DNA from: Elusimicrobiota bacterium
GTDB taxonomy: Bacteria > Elusimicrobiota > Elusimicrobia > UBA1565 > UBA9628
Reading direction: 5' to 3'
NCBI GenBank assembly: GCA_028865585.1
Contig: JAGWJU010000035.1
Coordinates: 1-8,984 of the forward strand
Length of the DNA: 8,984 nt
A model generated the notes under the pieces. That model had not been told where the DNA came from, made no database searches, and saw only the letters and a list, made by a program, of their open reading frames with translations. A program made the translations under genes and the position numbers. Positions 7,678 through 8,984 of the stretch are shown one piece after another (position 1 is the stretch's first letter; each line of letters begins with the position of its first letter).

Positions 7678-7694
7678 GGGTTCCTGCAGGACCC
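7678..7694. repeat. Palindrome in the divergent intergenic region
   Basis: TCCTGCAGGA (7682-7691) is a perfect 10-base palindrome. GGG on one side and CCC on the other extend it with one unpaired base. It lies between the two divergent genes, upstream of both starts and close to the possible -10 box of the dehydrogenase. It could be an operator or chance. Confidence 0.3.
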
Positions 7695-7727
7695 TATATA
7701 TAAGGAAGGGAAAAGCTACGGATGGGC

Positions 7728-7756
7728 TTGAATTTTATAAAAGTATCATTTATAAT
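7728..7756 (+). promoter_or_regulatory. Sigma-70-type promoter of the XRE-HsdM gene
   Basis: TTGAAT (7728-7733) and TATAAT (7751-7756) are separated by exactly 17 bases. The predicted transcription start near 7763 is only about 6 bases before the ATG at 7769, so the mRNA should be leaderless or nearly so. Confidence 0.75.
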
Positions 7757-7768
7757 AGCAGATGATAC
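7743..7768. promoter_or_regulatory. Inverted-repeat operator flanking the -10 box of XRE-HsdM
   Basis: Perfect 7-base arms, GTATCAT (7743-7749) and ATGATAC (7762-7768), are separated by 12 bases that contain the TATAAT box. The right arm directly touches the start codon. Arm centres are 19 bp apart. A dimer of the XRE domain encoded downstream, bound here, would cover the -10 box and transcription start; this is inference from position and symmetry. Confidence 0.65.
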
Positions 7769-8984
7769 ATGGATAAAAACAAATTCCCTAAACTGCTTAA
7801 AACTGTCCGCGAGCGCTTGGACCTGCGCCAAGCCGACCTCGCGCGCGCTCTGCACGTCTCTTATCCGACCATCAACCGCTGGGAAAACGAGAAAACAAAA
7901 CCAACTGCCGCGGCCACCAATCTCGTCCGGCAATTTGTCCTGAGCAAGGGCAGCGAATGCGCGGATATTATAGCGGATTTCTATCCTGAGGCCGGGCCGA
8001 GTGACGAGCCAATTTCCGATGAGCCGGTGGTGCGCCGATCGGGCCCCATACCCGACTTGAAAACGATGGAGGGGATGCTCTGGCAGGCCGCATGCTCCAT
8101 CCGCGGCGAGAAAGACGCGCCCAAGTTTAAGGATTACATCCTTCCGTTGGTTTTCATCAAGCGCCTTTCGGACGTTTTTGACGATGAAATCGCCCGGCTT
8201 ATCGATACCTTTGAAAATGAAGTGGCGGCGTTGGAAGCCGTCGAAGCGGATCATGGCCTGGTCCGCTTTTACATTCCGGCCGAAGCCCGCTGGGCCGTCA
8301 TCAGCGGCCGCAAAAAACATTCCTGGCCCGGCCGCGCGCCCAAGACCGTCGGCGAACTCATTACGACCGCGATGCACGCCGTCGCCAGAGCCAATGAAAC
8401 GCTTCAAGGCGTCATTGATGTCGTGGATTACAACGAGGCGCGCAACGGCGAGCGCGAAATCAGCGACAACGCCCTTTCGCGCATCATCGAGATTTTAAAT
8501 CGCCGCCGCCTGGGCTTGAATGACGTGGAACCGGACTTTTTGGGCCGCGCCTATGAATATCTTCTGCGGAAATTTGCCGAAGGCCAAGGCCAGAGCGCGG
8601 GGGAATTCTTTACGCCGAGCGAGGTGGGCCGCCTCATCGCCAAAATCCTGCGTCCTGAACAGGGGGAAGAGGCCTACGATCCGTGCTGCGGCTCCGGCGG
8701 GCTTCTGGTCAAGTGCGAGTTGGACTTGAACGAGCGCGAGGGCCGGGTGAAAAGGCCGCTCAAGCTTTACGGCCAGGAGTGGATCGCCTCCAGCTTCGCC
8801 ATCGCCCGGATGAACATGGTCATCCATGACATGGACGGAGAAATCGTGCGCGGCAATTCCATGGCCAACCCCAAATTCCGCGCCGGAGGGCGGCTCAAGC
8901 GCTTTGACATGGTCGTCACCAATCCCATGTGGAACCAGAAGAATTTCGATCCGGAAGAGACCTATGAAAAAGATCCGTTGGACC
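7769..8984 (+). CDS. hsdM: Type I restriction-modification M subunit (HsdM) with N-terminal XRE helix-turn-helix, 3' end outside window
   Basis: One frame stays open for 405 codons and leaves the right edge. Residues 8-60 are a Cro/XRE-type helix-turn-helix: LRQADLARALHVSYPTINRW (residues 19-38) holds the two DNA-contact helices. After a linker, residues 98-250 form the HsdM N-terminal domain (MEGMLWQAACSIRGEKDAPK, FKDYILPLVFIKRLSD). The N6-adenine methyltransferase domain follows: GEFFTPSEVGRLIAKIL, SAM-binding motif I YDPCCGSGGLLV (303-314), and catalytic motif IV NPMW (385-388), a variant of NPPF/Y. HsdM with HsdS methylates adenine at the recognition site and guides HsdR. In ordinary HsdM the HTH domain is absent; here it probably represses its own promoter. 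The ATG at 7769 is the first possible start because a TGA lies in frame at 7763-7765. Whether hsdS and hsdR follow cannot be seen. Confidence 0.92.
   Translation, partial: MDKNKFPKLLKTVRERLDLRQADLARALHVSYPTINRWENEKTKPTAAATNLVRQFVLSKGSECADIIADFYPEAGPSDEPISDEPVVRRSGPIPDLKTMEGMLWQAACSIRGEKDAPKFKDYILPLVFIKRLSDVFDDEIARLIDTFENEVAALEAVEADHGLVRFYIPAEARWAVISGRKKHSWPGRAPKTVGELITTAMHAVARANETLQGVIDVVDYNEARNGEREISDNALSRIIEILNRRRLGLNDVEPDFLGRAYEYLLRKFAEGQGQSAGEFFTPSEVGRLIAKILRPEQGEEAYDPCCGSGGLLVKCELDLNEREGRVKRPLKLYGQEWIASSFAIARMNMVIHDMDGEIVRGNSMANPKFRAGGRLKRFDMVVTNPMWNQKNFDPEETYEKDPLD

Noticed and set aside
7722..7943. Small plus-strand frame starting MGLNFIKV with a possible AAGGAAGGG site upstream.
   Set aside because: It begins before the promoter's -35 box and overlaps hsdM out of frame; beyond the first 20 residues it is compositionally a shadow. 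A leader peptide is not excluded but has no positive support.
7694..8407. 237-residue minus-strand frame opposite the XRE-HsdM gene.
   Set aside because: No recognisable motif, and it covers the promoter, operator and HTH/HsdM_N coding region of a clear gene on the other strand.

Overview
The window is GC-rich, densely packed bacterial chromosome with no RNA genes, transposases or CRISPR repeats. PilT implies a type IV pilus machine, so a didermic, motile or twitching bacterium is likely. The gene order (NadD-YqeK fusion, LytR C-terminal protein, RsfS, ArgRS) and the high GC suggest an under-sampled lineage such as Elusimicrobiota. That placement is a low-confidence inference, because no marker gene here settles taxonomy.

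Layout. (a) 1-187, minus strand: the N-terminal third of TrmO, running off the left edge. (b) 230-1244, minus strand: a two-gene module of a winged-helix/minimal-nucleotidyltransferase protein followed by a HEPN-like protein that overlaps it by 47 bp. It has its own near-consensus promoter, buried in a near-perfect palindrome at 1248-1285. (c) 1381-7608, minus strand: a compressed six-gene run read right to left: zinc alcohol dehydrogenase, NadD-YqeK fusion, LytR_C membrane protein, PilT, RsfS and ArgRS. The last five overlap each other by 4 to 22 bases and the dehydrogenase ends 11 bases before nadD, so one mRNA with coupled translation is likely. (d) 7609-7768: a divergent intergenic region with a promoter and an inverted-repeat operator. 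(e) 7769-8984, plus strand: one uninterrupted reading frame leaving the right edge, a type I restriction-modification M subunit with an N-terminal XRE-type helix-turn-helix domain.

How the parts work together. Region (c) combines cofactor metabolism (NAD synthesis, Ap4A turnover), ribosome silencing and tRNA charging with the pilus retraction motor and a dehydrogenase. Regions (b) and (e) look like accessory defence or toxin-antitoxin modules. They share a regulatory design: the first gene encodes an enzyme fused to a DNA-binding domain, its -10 box is TATAAT, an inverted repeat covers that box, and the start codon lies only about 5 bases after the predicted transcription start. Both therefore look like self-repressing genes with leaderless or nearly leaderless mRNAs. 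This is the most interesting pattern in the window.
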